NCBI GenBank assembly: GCA_023442945.1
Contig: JAEZWW010000107.1
Span: 124,001 to 188,000, forward strand
Length of the DNA: 64,000 nt
From: Pseudomonadota bacterium
Lineage (GTDB): Bacteria; Pseudomonadota; Gammaproteobacteria; Burkholderiales; Burkholderiaceae_C
Direction: 5' to 3'
In this document: one piece after another, positions 7,756 through 15,737 of the stretch
Position numbering within the stretch: the stretch's first letter is position 1
Layout: each line of letters opens with the position of its first letter
The notes under the pieces: model-generated
Seen by the model: the letters and a program-made list of their open reading frames with translations, nothing else
The model's database searches: none
What the model was told of the DNA's origin: nothing
Translations under genes and position numbers: made by a program

Positions 7756-8940
7756 TTACATCCGCTCAAAAATCGCCGCAATCCCCTGGCCACCGCCAAT
7801 GCACATGGTGACCAGCGCGTAACGGCCACCAGTGCGGTGCAGTTCGTGCACGGCTTTCACCGTGATCACCGCGCCGGTGGCGCCGATGGGGTGGCCCAGC
7901 GAGATGCCGGAGCCGTTGGGGTTGACCTTGGCCGGGTCGGCGCCCAGGCCTTTGGTGACGGCGCAGGCTTGGGCGGCGAAGGCTTCGTTGGCTTCGATGA
8001 CGTCCATCTGGTCCAATTTCAGGCCGGTTTTGGCGAACACGGCTTTGGACGCGGGCACGGGGCCGATGCCCATGATCTTGGGGTCGACGCCGGCGTGGGC
8101 GTAGCCGACCAGGCGGGCCAGGGGCTTGACGCCGCGGGCGTTGGCGGCGGCGGCTTCCATCAGCAGCACGGCGGCGGCGGCGTCGTTGATGCCGCTGGCG
8201 TTGGCGGCGGTGACGGTGCCGTTTTCTTTCAGGAAGACGGGCTTCATCTTCTGGAAGTCTTCCAGCTTGGCGCCGGCGCGGAAGTGCTCGTCTTTTTCAA
8301 ACGCGACTTCGCCTTTCTTGCTCTTGAGCATGATGGGCACGATCTGGCCCTTGAAGCGGTCTTCGGCCCAGGCGCGCTCGGCGCGCTGGTGGCTTTCCAG
8401 GGCCAGCGCGTCCTGGTCTTCGCGCGACACGCCAAATTCCTTGCCGACGTTTTCAGCCGTCACGCCCATGTGGATCTTGTGGAAGGGGTCGTGCAGGGCG
8501 CCGACCATCATGTCGACCAGAGTGGTGTCGCCCATGCGCGCGCCCCAGCGGGTGTTCAGGCTGGCGTAGGGCGCGCGGCTCATGTTTTCAGCGCCACCGC
8601 CGATGGCCACGTCGCAGTCGCCCAGCAGGATGCCCTGGCTGGCGCTGATGATGGCTTGCAGGCCCGAGCCGCACAGGCGGTTGACGTTCATGGCCGGGGT
8701 TTCAATGGGGCAGCCGCCGTTGATGGCCGCCATGCGCGACAGGTACATGTCGCGCGGCTCGGTGTTGACGACGTGGCCGAAGACGACGTGGCCGACGTCC
8801 TTGCCTTCGACCTTGGCGCGGGCCAGCACTTCCTTGACGACGGTGGCGGCCATGTCGACGGGCGGAATGTCCTTGAGGCTGCCGCCGTAGGTGCCGATGG
8901 CGGTGCGCACACCGCTGACGAGGACGACTTCACGTGCCAT
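7756..8940 (-). CDS. bktB: Acetyl-CoA C-acyltransferase (beta-ketothiolase, BktB-like)
   Basis: 394 residues, the normal length for a biosynthetic thiolase. It condenses two acyl-CoA units (acetyl-CoA with acetyl- or propionyl-CoA) or runs the reverse thiolysis. The nucleophile Cys90 lies in NRLCGSG; the C-terminal GHPIGATG supplies the His, and MCIGGGQG near residue 380 the second Cys. The sequence is closer in style to BktB of polyhydroxyalkanoate producers than to the phaA at 61.9 kb, so the genome encodes at least two thiolases. CAGGAGA precedes the ATG. The symbol is a family-level choice. Confidence 0.85.
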   Translation of the reverse strand: MAREVVLVSGVRTAIGTYGGSLKDIPPVDMAATVVKEVLARAKVEGKDVGHVVFGHVVNTEPRDMYLSRMAAINGGCPIETPAMNVNRLCGSGLQAIISASQGILLGDCDVAIGGGAENMSRAPYASLNTRWGARMGDTTLVDMMVGALHDPFHKIHMGVTAENVGKEFGVSREDQDALALESHQRAERAWAEDRFKGQIVPIMLKSKKGEVAFEKDEHFRAGAKLEDFQKMKPVFLKENGTVTAANASGINDAAAAVLLMEAAAANARGVKPLARLVGYAHAGVDPKIMGIGPVPASKAVFAKTGLKLDQMDVIEANEAFAAQACAVTKGLGADPAKVNPNGSGISLGHPIGATGAVITVKAVHELHRTGGRYALVTMCIGGGQGIAAIFERM

Positions 8941-9136
8941 TTTTGTATCTCCTGCAGGTTGGGGAAGGGGGTGAAAAGGAGCGCAGAACTGCGATCACGG
9001 ACAAGTATGCACCCGATCCCGGTACGCCCTTGGGCGCCGGGTGACGCGGGGGTGACCGTCACACCTTTGTCATCAAAGCGACTTAGGCTTGCTCGTCCCC
9101 AACACGCGCGCCAGGCTCCGCCTGGGCGAGACCACC

Positions 9137-10042
9137 GTGAGCGAAGAAGAAATCATCCGCCGCCTGCGTGGCGACCTGCTGGACAGCTACGACGAAGAGC
9201 TGGAGATGGAGCTGGAGGACCGCAACATCGATGCGGTGTCCGGTGTCGCCACCGATTCGGCCGAATACCGCAGTGCGCGCCAGCAGTACTTCCGCGAGCT
9301 GTTTCGCCTGCAGGGCGAGCTGGTCAAGCTGCAGGACTGGGTGGCCACGACCAAGACCAAGGTGGTCATCATCTTTGAAGGGCGCGACGCGGCCGGCAAG
9401 GGCGGCGTGATCAAGCGCATCACCCAGCGGCTGAACCCGCGCGTGTGCCGCGTGGTGGCGCTGCCCGCGCCCAGCGACCGCGAGAAGACGCAGTGGTACT
9501 TTCAGCGCTACGTGCCGCACCTGCCGGCGGGTGGCGAGATCGTGCTGTTCGACCGCAGCTGGTACAACCGCGCCGGGGTAGAGCGCGTGATGGGTTTTTG
9601 CACCGAGGCCGAGCTGGAAGAGTTCTTCCGCACCGTGCCCGAGTTTGAAAAGATGCTGGTGCGCTCAGGCATCGTGCTGATCAAGTACTGGTTCTCGATC
9701 TCGGACGAGGAGCAGCACCTGCGCTTTCTGGGCCGCATCCACGACCCGCTGAAGCAGTGGAAGCTCAGCCCCATGGACCTGGAAAGCCGCCGCCGCTGGG
9801 AGGATTACACCGGCGCCAAGGAAGAGATGCTGCAGCGTACGCATATCCCCGAAGCGCCCTGGTGGGTGATTCCGGCCGACGACAAGAAGACCGCGCGCCT
9901 GAACTGCATCAGCCACCTGCTGGCGCAGCTGCCCTACCACGAGACGCCGCGGCCGGAGGTGATCCTGCCCGCGCGCGAACGGCACGAGGACTACGTCCGC
10001 CACCCGGTGCCGGACAGCATGATCGTGCCGCAGGTGTACTGA
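9137..10042 (+). CDS. ppk2: Polyphosphate kinase 2 (PPK2)
   Basis: 301 residues from the GTG at 9137 (VSEEEIIRRL...); a TTG 48 bases upstream is less likely. PPK2 enzymes transfer phosphate between polyphosphate and nucleotides, favouring nucleotide synthesis. The Walker A motif GRDAAGKGG is at residues 82-90, the Walker B-like FDRSWYNRAGVE follows, and the lid region contains SDEEQHLRFLGR. Length and single-domain layout fit class I PPK2. Divergent from the thiolase gene across about 200 bases. Polyphosphate and PHA storage are often found in the same bacteria. Confidence 0.9.
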   Translation: MSEEEIIRRLRGDLLDSYDEELEMELEDRNIDAVSGVATDSAEYRSARQQYFRELFRLQGELVKLQDWVATTKTKVVIIFEGRDAAGKGGVIKRITQRLNPRVCRVVALPAPSDREKTQWYFQRYVPHLPAGGEIVLFDRSWYNRAGVERVMGFCTEAELEEFFRTVPEFEKMLVRSGIVLIKYWFSISDEEQHLRFLGRIHDPLKQWKLSPMDLESRRRWEDYTGAKEEMLQRTHIPEAPWWVIPADDKKTARLNCISHLLAQLPYHETPRPEVILPARERHEDYVRHPVPDSMIVPQVY

Positions 10043-10116
10043 GGGGCGGGGCTGGTTTCTGCGGCTCGGCTGAGCTTGGCTCGGTTGGCTGGCCCGACGT
10101 GCGCGGGGCGAGCCAA

Positions 10117-10179
10117 TTTCAAGTGAAATCGGCCGCTGGCCCTACAGGAATCTGCGCAGCCAGCTATTGAATTAATAGT
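10117..10179 (+). repeat. Dispersed palindromic repeat, copy 4
   Basis: A near-consensus copy: TTTCAAGTGAAATCGG flank, then CCGCTGGCCCTACAGG, then TGCGCAGCCAGCTATTGAAT and TAATAGT. It lies between the convergent ends of ppk2 and the SDR gene. Confidence 0.9.
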
Positions 10180-10240
10180 ACCCCGCGGTGCATGCCACCG
10201 GCGGCGCTGTGTTGCGCGTGCCGCGCAGCCGCTCGGCCGC

Positions 10241-11014
10241 TCAACCCGCCTGGCGCACGTCCGCCACCGGCTCGCTGCCGAAGTCCGGGCGCGCCAGGTA
10301 GGCCAGGATGCGCCGCGCCGCGTCGTCGGGTGACGTCAGCTGCCCGCCTTGCTTGAGCTGCTGGAAGTTGCCGACGTCCGGGAAGGCCCCCGCGTCCGCG
10401 CCGCGCAGCTGCACCTGCATGTCGGTGTCGATCACGCCCGGGGCGAGCGAGCAGACCTTGGCGCCGTTGGGCGCCTGCGCTTCGTCCAGCGCCAGGCAGC
10501 GCGTGAAGTGGTCCATGCCGGCCTTGGCCGAACAGTACGCGGCCTGCGAGGCCATCGCCTTGCGGCCCAGGCCGGACGAGATGTTCAGCACCTTGCGCTC
10601 GGCCTTCCAGCCGCGCGTGGCGTCCAGAAACGCGGCGGACAGCAGCATGGGCGCTTCCAACCCGACGCGCAGCGCGTTGGCCAGGTCGGCCGGGCGGCTG
10701 TCGCGCAGCGGGGCGATCGGCGGGATCACGCCGGCGTTGTTGATCAGCGTGGCGCTGGCAAAGCGGTCGGCGGGCATGTCGCCCAGCCAGCCGCGCAAGT
10801 GCGCGGCGACGGCCACCCCGTCGGCCAGGTCGGCGGACCACTGCGTCAACTGCGCGCCCGACTTGGCGGCGTGCTGGGCCAGATCGCCATTGACGCGGCG
10901 CGCCAGCGTCAACACGGTGTGGCCGGCGGCCAGCAACTGCTGGGCCATGGCCAGGCCCATGCCGCGCGAGGCGCCGGTGAGGATGTAGATATGGTGTGCG
11001 GCTGATTCGCTCAT
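10241..11014 (-). CDS. SDR family oxidoreductase
   Basis: 257 residues from the ATG at 11014 (MSESAAHHIYILTGASRG). Classical short-chain dehydrogenase features: nucleotide-binding TGASRGMG near residues 13-20, NNAG in the middle, the catalytic Ser in ISSGLGRKA and the active-site YCSAK. NADP(H) binding is suggested by LARRVNGD after the second strand (an Arg pair). The fold resembles sepiapterin-reductase-like SDRs (LTGASRGMG...). Substrate unknown. A longer upstream frame only translates the hairpin repeat array. Confidence 0.85.
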   Translation of the reverse strand: MSESAAHHIYILTGASRGMGLAMAQQLLAAGHTVLTLARRVNGDLAQHAAKSGAQLTQWSADLADGVAVAAHLRGWLGDMPADRFASATLINNAGVIPPIAPLRDSRPADLANALRVGLEAPMLLSAAFLDATRGWKAERKVLNISSGLGRKAMASQAAYCSAKAGMDHFTRCLALDEAQAPNGAKVCSLAPGVIDTDMQVQLRGADAGAFPDVGNFQQLKQGGQLTSPDDAARRILAYLARPDFGSEPVADVRQAG

Positions 11015-11098
11015 AGACCGCGAATCTAACAAAACCGCGTGACCTGCCGTTGGGGGTACGGCTATTGGGCCTACCGGGCGTCGCCGAAGAACGCACAA

Positions 11099-11225
11099 CG
11101 CCGCGCAAGGCGGCGTTGGCGTAGTCAGCCGCGCGAGGCGGCGTTGGTGTGACCAGCCGCACAAGGCGGCATTGAAGCAGTCAGCCGCGCAAAGCGGCTT
11201 TGGTGTGACCAGCCGGGCAGGGCCG
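11099..11225. repeat. 28-bp tandem hairpin repeat array
   Basis: Four units of exactly 28 bp begin at 11099, 11127, 11155 and 11183, and a degenerate fifth begins at 11211. Each contains a short inverted repeat GCCGC-N5-GCGGC (for example GCCGCGCAAGGCGGC) followed by a spacer. Spacer ends alternate between AGTC (units 1 and 3) and GACC (units 2 and 4), suggesting a 56-bp higher-order unit. The array fills the gap between the SYLF gene's stop and the SDR gene's start. It is not CRISPR-like, because it has no variable spacers. Confidence 0.8.
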
Positions 11226-11287
11226 GTGGCGCGGACGGCGGCTGGCGGCCGGGCGTCTTCCAACGCCTGGCCGCGCGCCGCGCGGGT

Positions 11288-11878
11288 TTACATGCTGATG
11301 GCCGACACCTTGGCCGCGCCGACCGCGGCACCGGCTTCCAGGCCGACGTTGGTCAGCACGAAGCTGGTCACGGCGTGCTGCACGGTCTGGGTGTCGACCG
11401 AGCCGTTGGCGCCGATCTTGCCGGCCGCCACGGTGGCGTCAGCACCGGCCGTCCAGCCCTTGCTGGACTTGAACTTCCGCAGCGCTTCCGGCGTGTTGAA
11501 CACGTAGACCACCGCTTTTGACTGGCCGCCAGCCTGCAGGCCGACCGAGCCGGCTGTGGTGCTGAAGTACCCGGTCGTGCGGCCGCCTTCGCGCAGCGCC
11601 CCCTTGCCGTATTCGGCGCCGACCACGAACGAGCCGCCGACCACCGACGGGAACACCAGCGTGCCGGCGGCGCGCTGCACCAGCTCGCGCGAGCCGGGCA
11701 CGGTGGAGTACAGGCGCGCCAGCGTGGCGTCGACGTTCTGGTCCATCGCGCCGCGCGCGCTGGGACCGGAGGCCTCCGAGCCGGCCGGCGTGGTAGTGCA
11801 GCCGACCATGGCGATGCCGCCCACGGCCAGCGCAGCGGCCAAGCCTAGGGTACGAAGGGAGGGGAAGGATGTGTTCAT
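11288..11878 (-). CDS. SYLF/Ysc84-domain lipoprotein
   Basis: 196 residues from the ATG at 11878, preceded by AGAGGAG. A lipoprotein signal with Cys27 (GGIAMVGC) is followed by the SYLF (Ysc84 actin-binding) domain: LVFPSVVGGSFVVGAEYGKGALR, GYFSTTAGSVGLQAGGQSKAVVYVF and a C-terminal GAAVGAAKVSAISM. In eukaryotes SYLF domains bind phosphoinositides; bacterial lipoprotein versions are of unclear role. Probably in the cell envelope. The hairpin array lies directly downstream. Confidence 0.85.
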   Translation of the reverse strand: MNTSFPSLRTLGLAAALAVGGIAMVGCTTTPAGSEASGPSARGAMDQNVDATLARLYSTVPGSRELVQRAAGTLVFPSVVGGSFVVGAEYGKGALREGGRTTGYFSTTAGSVGLQAGGQSKAVVYVFNTPEALRKFKSSKGWTAGADATVAAGKIGANGSVDTQTVQHAVTSFVLTNVGLEAGAAVGAAKVSAISM

Positions 11879-12039
11879 TGCGGACTCCTCTGACAACTGA
11901 AAAATTTCAACTGGCGCCACTCTAGAGCGCCGCCCTGCGCCGCCGCGTAGGACACCGGCGCATGCGCTTGTCGCACGCCGCGCCCATCGGGTGGCCAAGG
12001 CGCGGGCGGCCTGGCCGCGGTCTTGACGGCGTCATGTTT

Positions 12040-12717
12040 TCAGGCGGCGACCGCCAGCGCGTAGCGGGCCCGCAGCACGCCGTCGCCCTGGGTCACGAAC
12101 GGGCGCGTCAGCGCTTGCCGGCCGTGCGCGTCCAGACGGCGCCACAGGCCGTCACCCGCGTTGCCCGGGTCGCCTTCGACGTACAGCTGGGTCGTCAGCA
12201 ACTCGCGCCGGCCCAGGCGCACTTTCAGGTGGATGTGCGGCGTGCGACCGGTGTACGGTGCGGGCCGCAAGGTGTGAAAGCGCCAGGCGCCGTCGCTGCC
12301 CACCACGACCCGGCCAAAGCCCTGAAAGGCCGGGTCGGCGCGGTCGCCATCGCGCGGGTGGTGGTAATGGCCGGCCTGGTCGCACTGCCAGATCTCGACC
12401 ACGGCGCCCTGCAGCGCGCGGCCGTCCAGGTCGGTCAGGCGGCCTTCGACCCAGGCCGGCGTGCCGCCGCCGTAGCGCCGCGCGCCGTTCCGCAGCAGGT
12501 CGTGGTCGGTGTCGGCCGGCAGCACGACGGGGTAGAACGGCCCCTCGGTCTGGCTGGGCGTCGGCCGCAGCCGCTCCGGCGCCTGGGCGCGTGCGCCTGT
12601 GCAGACCCACGGCGCGGCGACCAGCGCGAACGTGGCCTGCCGGCGGCCGACCCCGCCCCAACCGCGCGGGCGCGTCGGCGTCGCCGGGGTGGGCGAAGGG
12701 GAAATCGGTCGGCGCAT
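12040..12717 (-). CDS. Exported intradiol ring-cleavage dioxygenase-like protein
   Basis: 225 residues from the ATG at 12717. The N-terminus carries GRRQATFALVAAP, a twin-arginine-like export signal. The mature part has the intradiol dioxygenase fold: TEGPFYP, WVEGRLTDLDGRALQGAVVEIWQCD, GHYHH, then PYTGRTPHIHLKV. In this family two Tyr and two His bind Fe(III); candidates here are the Tyr in GHYHH, the Tyr in PYTGR and the two His of PHIH. It would split catechol-type rings, but exported members have poorly known substrates. No other aromatic catabolism genes are adjacent. Confidence 0.85.
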   Translation of the reverse strand: MRRPISPSPTPATPTRPRGWGGVGRRQATFALVAAPWVCTGARAQAPERLRPTPSQTEGPFYPVVLPADTDHDLLRNGARRYGGGTPAWVEGRLTDLDGRALQGAVVEIWQCDQAGHYHHPRDGDRADPAFQGFGRVVVGSDGAWRFHTLRPAPYTGRTPHIHLKVRLGRRELLTTQLYVEGDPGNAGDGLWRRLDAHGRQALTRPFVTQGDGVLRARYALAVAA

Positions 12718-12773
12718 TACCCGTCCGAGCCGCGTTAGGCCGCTGGAGTTCCGCCTTTTTTGCTGCGAAATCC

Positions 12774-12820
12774 GTAGCTGCTCGCGCAGGTGGTTGTAGC
12801 GCGAGCGACCGATTTGATTA
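12774..12820 (-). repeat. Dispersed palindromic repeat, copy 5 (inverted)
   Basis: Reverse-orientation copy: TAGCTGCTCGCGCAGG, then TGGTTGTAGCGCGAGCG and GATTTGATTAG. It lies between the RluA-type gene's stop (12838) and the dioxygenase start (12717). Confidence 0.75.
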
Positions 12821-12837
12821 GAAAAGCCCCAGGGACT

Positions 12838-13617
12838 TCAGAACGGCGCGGGGCTTTCCCAGCGCAGGGCCGCGCCGCTGACCGGGTGCGTCAGCCCCAG
12901 CGCGCAGGCGTGCAGCATCAGGCGCGGCGCTGTATCGCCCGCCGCACCGTACAGCGTGTCGCCGACGATCGGGTGGCCCAGGGCCATGAGGTGCACGCGC
13001 AGCTGGTGCGAACGGCCGGTGATGGGCGCCAGCGCGACGCGCGTGGTGTCGCTGGCGGGGTCGTAGGCCAAGGGCTGCCACAGCGTCTGGCTGGGTTTGC
13101 CGGTGGCGGCGTCGACCTTGCTGCGCGGGCGGTTGGGCCAGTCGACGATGAGGGGCAGGTCGATCAGGGCCCAGCCGGGTGGCGGAGGGGTGGCGCGGTC
13201 GCCGTTCGGCGGAGGGCGATTGTCGGCGCGCGGGTCGGCGGCGGTGTCCGATGCGGGCGGTGGCGACGGCGGCGCTGGGGGCAGGATCAGCCGGCCGTGG
13301 ACCAGCGCTTCGTAGCGCTTGTGCACGCGGCGTTCGGCGAAGGCGGCGGACAGCTGGCGCTGCACGGCGGGGCTGCGCGCCAGCACGATCAGGCCGCTGG
13401 TGGCCTGGTCCAGCCGGTGGACGATCAACGCGTCGGGCCAGCGGCGCTGGGCGCGGGCGCTGAGGCAGTCGGCCTTGTCGGGGCCGCGCCCGGGCACGGC
13501 CAGCAGGTCGGCGGGTTTGTCCAGCACCAGCAGGTGGGCGTCTTCATGGACCACGTTCAAAGGGCCAAAAGGCGCGTCGGCGCTACAGCCGTCTGCGCAG
13601 GCAGCTATCGATGGCAT
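12838..13617 (-). CDS. RluA family pseudouridine synthase
   Basis: 259 residues from the ATG at 13617. The catalytic motif HRLDQATSG places Asp70 as the nucleophile; VLDKPADLLAVPGRG precedes it and RSHQLRVHLMALGHPIVGDTLYG follows, as in RluA-type rRNA/tRNA uridine isomerases. A Pro/Asp-rich insert of about 35 residues (near 105-140) separates the two halves. The first about 14 residues are encoded by repeat copy 6; a GTG in the segment LNVVHED is an alternative start that would omit it. The target RNA site cannot be assigned. Confidence 0.85.
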   Translation of the reverse strand: MPSIAACADGCSADAPFGPLNVVHEDAHLLVLDKPADLLAVPGRGPDKADCLSARAQRRWPDALIVHRLDQATSGLIVLARSPAVQRQLSAAFAERRVHKRYEALVHGRLILPPAPPSPPPASDTAADPRADNRPPPNGDRATPPPPGWALIDLPLIVDWPNRPRSKVDAATGKPSQTLWQPLAYDPASDTTRVALAPITGRSHQLRVHLMALGHPIVGDTLYGAAGDTAPRLMLHACALGLTHPVSGAALRWESPAPF

Positions 13618-13620
13618 AGC
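13567..13620 (+). repeat. Dispersed palindromic repeat, copy 6 (overlaps a gene start)
   Basis: TCGGCGCTACAGCCGTC followed by TGCGCAGGCAGCTATCGA and a closing CATAGC. The minus-strand ATG of the pseudouridine synthase gene (13617) lies in its right tail. Confidence 0.85.
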
Positions 13621-13666
13621 AGGCAACAACGGGGTCGGCGCGTGCGTGCGACGGGCGAGGCGCGCC

Positions 13667-14224
13667 TCACGCCGCGTTCGCGGGGTCGTCCGGGGCGCCG
13701 GAACCCATCGCGCCGTCGATGCACGGGGTGCCCAGCGCGAGGATCTGCGCCAGCTCGTCCGCGCCAACGCTGCGCGCGCTGCCAAAGCCGGCGATCTGGC
13801 GCGCGCCGGTGGGCGTGAGGGTGACGAAGCGGAAGTCGGGCAGCGCGGTCATGAAGGCCGCGTCGGGAAAGCGCAGGGCGTAGGCGGCCTCGGCGGTGCG
13901 CGCGGCGGGCGACCCGGGTTCGGGCGTGTGCGCCAGCACCTCGATCGACACGCGCGCCAGGTCGTGCACGGGGGCGCCGGGCACTTCCGGCGCGCCGATC
14001 AGCAACGCGGCGCGCGGGTGGGCTTGCAGATGGGCGCAGTGCGCGGCCAGGGCGCTGACATGCAGCACGAGGACCGGCGCGCCATCGCCAAGGGGGTCGA
14101 CGGCGAACGGCACCAGCGACACGCTGGGCGTGCCGCCCGCGCCCAGCGTAGCCAGGGCCGCGGTGCGGCGTGTGCACAGCAGCTGGTGCAGGGCGTGGCC
14201 GAGTCGGGGCAGGTGGGGGCGCAT
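13667..14224 (-). CDS. HugZ-like pyridoxamine 5'-phosphate oxidase-fold protein
   Basis: 185 residues from the ATG at 14224. The split-barrel FMN-binding fold is suggested by RRTAALATLGAGGTPSVSLVPFAVD at the N-terminus, VLHVSALAAHCAHLQAHPRAALLIG, and the C-terminal DFRFVTLTPTGARQIAGFGSA, which is typical of HugZ/HutZ-like proteins. Some relatives degrade heme, others are flavin reductases. The heme-binding C-terminal His loop of true HugZ is not evident, so heme breakdown is not supported. Repeat copy 7 lies upstream of its start. Confidence 0.8.
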   Translation of the reverse strand: MRPHLPRLGHALHQLLCTRRTAALATLGAGGTPSVSLVPFAVDPLGDGAPVLVLHVSALAAHCAHLQAHPRAALLIGAPEVPGAPVHDLARVSIEVLAHTPEPGSPAARTAEAAYALRFPDAAFMTALPDFRFVTLTPTGARQIAGFGSARSVGADELAQILALGTPCIDGAMGSGAPDDPANAA

Positions 14225-14271
14225 GCGGGTGTTGGACGGAGTAGGACGCAGCGGACGGGCAGGCCGATCTT

Positions 14272-14329
14272 GGTAAAAACAGGCCGCCGGCCTTACAGCC
14301 ATCTGCGCGGCCAGCTATGAAAAAAGAGT
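14272..14329 (+). repeat. Dispersed palindromic repeat, copy 7
   Basis: CCGCCGGCCTTACAGCCATC followed by TGCGCGGCCAGCTATGAAA. It lies between the HugZ-like gene start (14224) and the end of the kinase-like gene (14375). Confidence 0.9.
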
Positions 14330-14374
14330 CTCAAGCGGCCCGGACGACGCGTGAGCAACGCTGACAAGGCGCGG

Positions 14375-15574
14375 CTACATCACCTTGCACAGCTCGAACA
14401 CCAGCGCCGGACCGAGCGACTGGCCGATCGCCCCGGCGGCCACGCGGCCGGTGGAGATGGCGCCGATGGTGGAGGCCTGGAATTCGGTGGCGCCGGCCTG
14501 TTCGTTGATCTCGATCACCGCGGGCGGCGAGCCGGCCTGCGCACCGATCTGTTCGCGCAGCTGTTCCATGGCGGCGGCGGCCACGCTGGCGTCGTACACC
14601 AGCGCGTCGGGCAGGTGCTGCTGTGCCAGGCGCGCGGCCTGGTGCAGGTCGTCGGCCTGGTCGACCAGCACGCCGTAACCGGCCAGCGCCTGCAGGCACT
14701 GCGCGCGCCGCTGCGGCTGGGCGGACACCACCAGCACGCGGCAACCCTGAATGACGGCGGATACGCTGGACGGGCCGACGTGTTCTTCCATCGCGGTGGC
14801 CAGCTGGGCCTCGGTCGCGGCCGCCATGCTGACGGTGACGCGCACGTGGTCGTCGCGCATTTCCATCTGCGTTTGCGCGTCCAGCGCGCGCGCCAGTTGG
14901 TGCCACAGCATCCAGCGGACGCTGCGCCAGCTGCCTTCGGGCGTGGTGGCCGGGTCGCACCAGGCGGCCACGCGCAGGCGCGGGCGGCCGGTGCGGCTGG
15001 ACTTGTCGACCGTGATGGCAACGTTGGGCGACAGCAGGCCGGCCCATTGCAGCATCTCGTCGATCAGCAGATAGGTCATGCTGGAATCCGCGAACACCTG
15101 CGCCTGCGCCAGGCCCTGGCGCACGCTGACCTGGCGGCGCTTGAACCAGTCGCTGCGCGCGGTCAGCGCGGCGCGGGCGACGTCGGCCAGGTTGAGGACT
15201 TCGCGGTGCTGGGCGGGCGGGTCTTCGCGCAGACGCAGCATCTGTTGGGCGGCCAGACCGGCCTGGCGCGCGCGCTCGATCGCGTCGCGCAGCGGGGCCA
15301 GGCCACTGACCAGGCCCGGTTCCAGCCGGTTGAGGCGGTCCAGCTGTTCGCTGGCGGTGGCGAGCGACCCCGACACTTCTTCGCCCAGCAGGCGCACGAC
15401 GTCGGGCCAGGGGACGGGTTGGCCATCCGCGCCCAGCGCCGGCATCGGGGCATCGCTGGCCGCGCCGGCGAGCGCGTGGGGGCGGGCGCGGCCGTGGGGA
15501 CTGGCCGGCGCGGCCGCGTCGGGCGACAGCCGCGTGCGCGCGGCCTGTCGCAGGGAAAACCAGTTCAGCGCCAT
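14375..15574 (-). CDS. Degenerate histidine-kinase/receiver-like protein
   Basis: 399 residues from the ATG at 15574, preceded by AAGGAGG. Residues about 65-120 form a two-helix region like a dimerisation domain but with no obvious phosphoacceptor His. Then a region like a GHKL ATPase follows (SSMTYLLIDEMLQWAGLL in the N-box place, without clear G boxes). A last module (CRVLVVSAQPQRRAQCLQALAGYGVLVDQADDL...) looks like a receiver domain that lacks the acidic pocket. It may be a signalling pseudoenzyme; no partner response regulator is adjacent. Soluble, Ala-rich. Function inferred only from fold-like patterns. Confidence 0.65.
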   Translation of the reverse strand: MALNWFSLRQAARTRLSPDAAAPASPHGRARPHALAGAASDAPMPALGADGQPVPWPDVVRLLGEEVSGSLATASEQLDRLNRLEPGLVSGLAPLRDAIERARQAGLAAQQMLRLREDPPAQHREVLNLADVARAALTARSDWFKRRQVSVRQGLAQAQVFADSSMTYLLIDEMLQWAGLLSPNVAITVDKSSRTGRPRLRVAAWCDPATTPEGSWRSVRWMLWHQLARALDAQTQMEMRDDHVRVTVSMAAATEAQLATAMEEHVGPSSVSAVIQGCRVLVVSAQPQRRAQCLQALAGYGVLVDQADDLHQAARLAQQHLPDALVYDASVAAAAMEQLREQIGAQAGSPPAVIEINEQAGATEFQASTIGAISTGRVAAGAIGQSLGPALVFELCKVM

Positions 15575-15737
15575 CTCAGCCTCCTTGCCTTGCAACCTGC
15601 CGGTCACGGCCACGAGGCCATGCGCCCGCAGGCTGACGGTATTCTGGGCAAAGTATAGGGGCCGGGCGTGATGGCTGCGCGCACCGGGCCGTACGGGCGG
15701 CCAGAGGGGGCCGACGCGCCGCCGGCGGATGGGCGGA

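Noticed and set aside
7708..9378. Long plus-strand frame antisense to the thiolase gene
   Set aside because: It is the shadow of the minus-strand thiolase in GC-rich DNA, with a composition dominated by Gly, Val, Ala, His.
11099..11225. CRISPR-like array
   Set aside because: Units are contiguous with no variable spacers and no cas genes nearby.
10164..11263. Long minus-strand frames covering the hairpin array upstream of the SDR
   Set aside because: They translate the repeat array and the dispersed repeat; the true SDR start is the ATG at 11014.
12774..12820. Transcription terminator after the pseudouridine synthase gene
   Set aside because: The hairpin belongs to an inverted copy of the dispersed repeat, and no T run follows on the minus strand.
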